A stretch of 8,075 nucleotides of DNA from JBJKSO01 sp046703825 (GTDB taxonomy: Bacteria > Chloroflexota > Dormibacteria > Aeolococcales > Bog-877), in NCBI GenBank assembly GCA_046703825.1, contig JBJKSO010000009.1, positions 1 through 8,075 on the forward strand, read 5' to 3'. Positions 4,549-8,075 of this stretch are shown piece by piece (within the stretch, counting starts at the first letter, position 1; each line of letters opens with the position of its first letter). A program made the position numbers and the translations under genes. The notes below the pieces were generated by a model. That model was given only the letters and a program-made list of their open reading frames with translations, made no database searches and was not told where the DNA came from.

Positions 4549-7500
4549 GCTCCGGACGCCCCGCTGTCGCCGTCCAGCGCCTCGTCGATCAACCTCTTCT
4601 GCTCGACCAGGTGCGCGCGCATCGAGCCCTCGGCCGGCGCCGAGTGGGGTGGCCGGCCGGCGTAGCTGACCGCCAGCCCACGGGGCAAAAGCGACCGCAG
4701 CCGCTGCAGCACGAAGCCGAAGGCTCCCATGTTGCGCGGCTCCTCCTGGGCCCAGATCACCTGCTCCGGCTTGGGGTACCGGGCCAGCACGTCACGCAGC
4801 TCTGCGCGCGGGAAGGGGTAGAGCTGCTCCAAGCGGATCAGCGCCAGATGCCCGAGCCCCAGCTCCTGCCGGCGGGCGTACAGCTCGTGGTAGAGCTTGC
4901 CGGTGCACAGCAGCAGCCGGCTGACTTCGGAGCGCTCGTTGGCCACCAGCGGATCGTCGAGCACGGGGCGGAAGCCGCCGGAGCTCAGCTCGTCCGGCGA
5001 CGACATGGCGGCGGCCAGCCGCAGGCCGCTCTTGGGGGTGAACACCACCAGCGGCCGGCGCTCGGGCACGTGCGCCTGGGCCCGGAGCAGATGGAAGTAC
5101 TGAGCCGCCGTGGACGGGTAGGCCAGGCGCATGTTGCCCTCCGCCGACAGCTCCAGGAAGCGCTCGATCCGGGCGCTGGAGTGCTCGGGGCCGCTGCCCT
5201 CGTACCCGTGCGGCAGCAGCAGCGTCAGCCGGGACTCCTGGTCCCACTTGGCCTGGCCGGCCGCCACGAACTGGTCGACCACCACCTGGGCATTGTTGAA
5301 GAAGTCTCCGTACTGGGCCTCCCAGATCACGAGCCAGTCGGGCTCGGTGGTGGCGAACCCGTACTCGAAGCCCAGCGCAGCCGCTTCCGAAAGGGGACTG
5401 TTGCGCATCTCGATGCGCGCCTTCGAGGCGCTCAGGTGCTCGATCGGCGCGTACTCGGCCCCGGTCTTGACGTCGTGCAGTGAGAGGTGCCGCTGGCTGA
5501 AGGTGCCGCGCACCGCATCCTCGCCGGTGAGACGGATCCCGACCCCATCGGCAAGCAGCGAGGCGAACGCCAGCGCCTCCGCCTGCGCCCAGAGCAGCCT
5601 GCCGTCCTGCTCGAAGGCGGCCGGCCGCTGCGCGAAGAAGCGGTTGAGCTTGGGATGCAGGTTGAAGTCCGGCGGGAAGGCGGCCAGCTCTTGGTCCAGC
5701 CTGATCAGCTCCTCCCGCGGCACCGCGGTCTCGACCGATGCCAGCGGCAGTCCCTCACCCAAAGACCCAGTGGGCTGAGCCGCCTCCAACATCCGCCCAT
5801 CCTGGGCGGTCACCCGGCGGTGGGCGGCCGCCATCTCCTCGTAGGCGCGCGCCTGCTCCCGGGCGACCTCGTCGGCGGCGATGACCCCCTCGCCGGCGAG
5901 CTGCTCGCCATAGACCTGGACCACCGGCGGGTGGCTGCGAATCCGCTCCATCAGCAGCGGCTGGGTGTAGGCGGGCTCGTCCCCCTCGTTGTGCCCGAAG
6001 CGCCGGTAGCCGATCAGGTCGATCAGCACGTCGCGCTCGAAGTTGGAGCGGAAGCTCACCGCCAAGCGCACCGCGTCCAGGCAGGCTTCCACGTCGTCAG
6101 CGTTGACGTGAATGATCGGGATGTCGTAGCCCTTGGCCACGTCCGAGGCGTAGCGGGTGGAGCGCGCATCCTCGGGGTCGGTGGTGAAGCCGATCTGGTT
6201 GTTGGCGATGATGTGGATGGTGCCGCCCACCCGGTAGCCGGCCAGGCCCTGGAGGTTGAGCGTCTCGCTGACCAGACCCTGGGCGGTGAACGAGGCGTCG
6301 CCGTGGATCAGGATCGGTACCGCCAGCTGGGTGTCCTGCTGCCCTGGCCTGGTCTGAAGCGCGCGCGCCCTGCCCTCCGCCACCGCGTCCACCGCCTCCA
6401 GGTGGCTCGGGTTGTGGGTGAGGACCACCTGGACCGACTCCCCCGCCTTGGTCTTGTAGGCGCCCTGGGCACCGTAGTGGTACTTCACGTCGCCGGTGCT
6501 GGCGCCGCCCAGGTAGGCCCCGCTTTCGAACTCGGCGATGATGTCCTCCAGCGAGCGGCCCACGATCCGGGAGGTGACGTTGAGCCGCCCCCGGTGGGCC
6601 ATGCCCAGGACCACCTCCCGAGTGCCGCCGGCCGCCAAGAGCTCGATCGTCTGCTCCAGCATCGGGACCAGCGCGTCCACGCCCTCTATAGAGAAGGTGT
6701 GCTGGCCCAGGTAGGTCTTGCGCAAAAAACGCTCGAAGGCGTCGACCTCGGCCAGTCGCGCGTAGAGCGCCGACTGCTCGTCACGCCGGAGGGGCTGGCG
6801 GTGGGCTCCGGACTCGATCTGCTTGCGCAGCCACACGCGTTGCTCGTGGTTGGAGATGTGCTCGATCTCGTAAGCGATGGTGCCGCAGTAGGTGGCGCGC
6901 ATCTGCGGCAGCGCCTCGGCCAGGGTCGCCCCGGGTACCTCCACCCGCATCATCCAAGCGGGAACCGCCGCCATCAGCTCCGGGGTGAGCTTGACCGTCT
7001 GCGGCTCCAGCGCCGGGTCACCCGGGGGCTCGCTACCGAGCGGGTCGAGGTGCGCCGCCAGATGGCCGTGGGTGCGGTGGGCCTTGATCAGGGACATGCC
7101 GGCCGCCACCGCGTACATGAGCTCCTCATTGGCCGCCGCCGGGGCGGCCCCGGGCAGGGTGAAACTGGGCCGGCTGAGCTGCAGCGGCGGCAGCTCCACG
7201 CCTAGCTGGGTGAAGACCTGCTCGTAGAAGCCGTCGTCGCCCGCCAGAAGGCGCTCCACCCGCCCCAGCAGCGAGCCGGACTCGACGCCCTGGATCAGGC
7301 GGTGGTCGTAGGTGCTGGTCATGGTCATGACCGGGCTCACCCCCAGAGCCCGGGCTGCCTCGTCGGAGATCGAGCGGAGGCCGGCGGGACGCCCGATCGC
7401 TCCGATGGCGATGATGCCCGCCTGGCCCGCCATCAGCCGGGGGATCGAGGCGACCGTTCCGACGCCACCGGGGTTGGTCAGGGTGATGGTGGCGTCCTGC

Positions 7501-8075
7501 AGCTCGTCCGGCTGGACCGCCCCGGTGCGGGTGCGGTTGACCAAGTCCTCGTAGCGGGCGCGGAAGGTCGGAAAGTCCAGGGCCTGCGCCGCCTTTATCA
7601 CCGGGACCATGAGAAAGCGGGTCCCGTCCTTCTTCTCCAGATCGACCGCCAGGCCCAGGTTGACCCCGCCACGCACCCGCCGGTGTGGCTTGCCCTCCTG
7701 GCGAAGGAACGAGCTGGAGAAGACGGGGAACTCCGACGCGGCCCTGGTCAGGGCGAAGGCGACCAGGTGGGTGAAGGAGACCTTCTGCGCCCGCTCGAGG
7801 CCGGCATTGAGCTGGCGCCGCCTCTCCTCCAGCACCGGCACCTCGACGGTACGCACCGAGGTCGCCGCGGGAATGGTGAGGCTCTCCTCCATCGCCTCGA
7901 CCAGGGCGGTTGCGGTGCCCTTGATCGGCTGGACGGTCACCTCCTGCGCAACCTCCCCCTGAGACCCGGCCTCCAGCGCCCGCGCCACGTCGGCCTTGCG
8001 CACGGCGCCGTCGGCGCCGCTGCCCGCGACCTGGCCCAGGTCGACCCCGTTGATGGCGGCCAAGCGGCGCGCCAT
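4545..8075 (-). CDS. kgd: Fused 2-oxoglutarate dehydrogenase E2-E1 with E3-binding domain, N-terminus at or beyond window edge
   Basis: A multifunctional tricarboxylic-acid-cycle enzyme; 1176 residues are visible. Residues 1-35 are an E3-binding (PSBD) domain: ARRLAAINGVDL, then GSGADGAVRKADV. A short linker leads to the acyltransferase core (about 56-290) ending in STYDHRLIQG, with His258; the usual Asp of HxxxDG is Gln262, as in mycobacterial Kgd. The thiamine-diphosphate E1 part follows: HGHLAAHLDPLG (336-347), GMAHRGRLNV (491-500), GDVKYHYG (528-535), HNPSHLEAV (554-562), HGDASFTAQG (591-600), NNQIGFTT (625-632), YRRFGHNEGDEP (690-701), GTFSQRH (857-863) and PHGYEGSGPEHSSARIERF (955-973). 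It decarboxylates 2-oxoglutarate and forms succinyl-CoA with a lipoyl carrier and E3. Well-studied relatives lack the PSBD. The Met at the edge lies where SPMARRLA-type sequences often have an internal Met, so the true start is probably further upstream. It overlaps lpd by four bases. Confidence 0.95.
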   Translation of the reverse strand: MARRLAAINGVDLGQVAGSGADGAVRKADVARALEAGSQGEVAQEVTVQPIKGTATALVEAMEESLTIPAATSVRTVEVPVLEERRRQLNAGLERAQKVSFTHLVAFALTRAASEFPVFSSSFLRQEGKPHRRVRGGVNLGLAVDLEKKDGTRFLMVPVIKAAQALDFPTFRARYEDLVNRTRTGAVQPDELQDATITLTNPGGVGTVASIPRLMAGQAGIIAIGAIGRPAGLRSISDEAARALGVSPVMTMTSTYDHRLIQGVESGSLLGRVERLLAGDDGFYEQVFTQLGVELPPLQLSRPSFTLPGAAPAAANEELMYAVAAGMSLIKAHRTHGHLAAHLDPLGSEPPGDPALEPQTVKLTPELMAAVPAWMMRVEVPGATLAEALPQMRATYCGTIAYEIEHISNHEQRVWLRKQIESGAHRQPLRRDEQSALYARLAEVDAFERFLRKTYLGQHTFSIEGVDALVPMLEQTIELLAAGGTREVVLGMAHRGRLNVTSRIVGRSLEDIIAEFESGAYLGGASTGDVKYHYGAQGAYKTKAGESVQVVLTHNPSHLEAVDAVAEGRARALQTRPGQQDTQLAVPILIHGDASFTAQGLVSETLNLQGLAGYRVGGTIHIIANNQIGFTTDPEDARSTRYASDVAKGYDIPIIHVNADDVEACLDAVRLAVSFRSNFERDVLIDLIGYRRFGHNEGDEPAYTQPLLMERIRSHPPVVQVYGEQLAGEGVIAADEVAREQARAYEEMAAAHRRVTAQDGRMLEAAQPTGSLGEGLPLASVETAVPREELIRLDQELAAFPPDFNLHPKLNRFFAQRPAAFEQDGRLLWAQAEALAFASLLADGVGIRLTGEDAVRGTFSQRHLSLHDVKTGAEYAPIEHLSASKARIEMRNSPLSEAAALGFEYGFATTEPDWLVIWEAQYGDFFNNAQVVVDQFVAAGQAKWDQESRLTLLLPHGYEGSGPEHSSARIERFLELSAEGNMRLAYPSTAAQYFHLLRAQAHVPERRPLVVFTPKSGLRLAAAMSSPDELSSGGFRPVLDDPLVANERSEVSRLLLCTGKLYHELYARRQELGLGHLALIRLEQLYPFPRAELRDVLARYPKPEQVIWAQEEPRNMGAFGFVLQRLRSLLPRGLAVSYAGRPPHSAPAEGSMRAHLVEQKRLIDEALDGDSGASGA

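Noticed and set aside
3058..4665. Long plus-strand open frame (535 codons) opposite lpd
   Set aside because: Its translation has no recognisable domain and is rich in residues expected from the antisense of GC-rich coding DNA; lpd on the minus strand has full family motifs.
5487..7205. Long plus-strand open frame (572 codons) opposite kgd
   Set aside because: Antisense shadow of the E1 region, which contains all thiamine-diphosphate motifs in order.

Overview
The window is uniformly GC-rich bacterial DNA with two parts. Positions 1-2130 hold an arsenic-response cluster. Positions 4545-8075 plus 3181-4548 hold a two-gene 2-oxoglutarate dehydrogenase operon on the minus strand. A cation-diffusion-facilitator (CDF) metal exporter lies between them on the plus strand. 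The fused E2-E1 2-oxoglutarate enzyme is the layout known from Actinomycetota and a few other GC-rich lineages. Some of its E1 motifs (YRRFGHNEGDEP) read less like the mycobacterial version, and the protein carries an extra domain. I therefore infer a deep-branching actinobacterium or a Chloroflexota/Dormibacterota-type organism; the sequence does not decide between them.

Layout from left to right: arsM (arsenite methyltransferase, minus, running off the left edge); a 308-base divergent regulatory gap with inverted repeats next to both start codons; arsR (As(III)-responsive repressor, plus); a shared hairpin between convergent genes; a small cupin gene (minus); a broken arsC arsenate-reductase gene (minus); a short promoter gap; the CDF transporter (plus); a 14-bp palindrome carrying both convergent stop codons; lpd (E3, minus); and the kgd-type E2-E1 fusion (minus), which begins at or beyond the right edge.

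How the parts fit: ArsR probably represses itself and the divergent arsM, so arsenite would release ArsM synthesis. The arsC copy has lost its catalytic Cys, its P-loop Arg and its reading frame, so this locus can probably methylate arsenite but not reduce arsenate. No arsenite efflux pump is visible. In the second part the kgd product decarboxylates 2-oxoglutarate and transfers the succinyl group, and Lpd reoxidises the lipoyl carrier. The two genes overlap by four bases (TTGA), which points to coupled, near-stoichiometric synthesis. The most unusual feature is an E3-binding (peripheral-subunit-binding) domain at the visible N-terminus of the fusion, absent from the well-studied mycobacterial and corynebacterial enzymes. 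It would let the E3 encoded just downstream dock directly, and it suggests that more protein, possibly a lipoyl domain, lies beyond the window.
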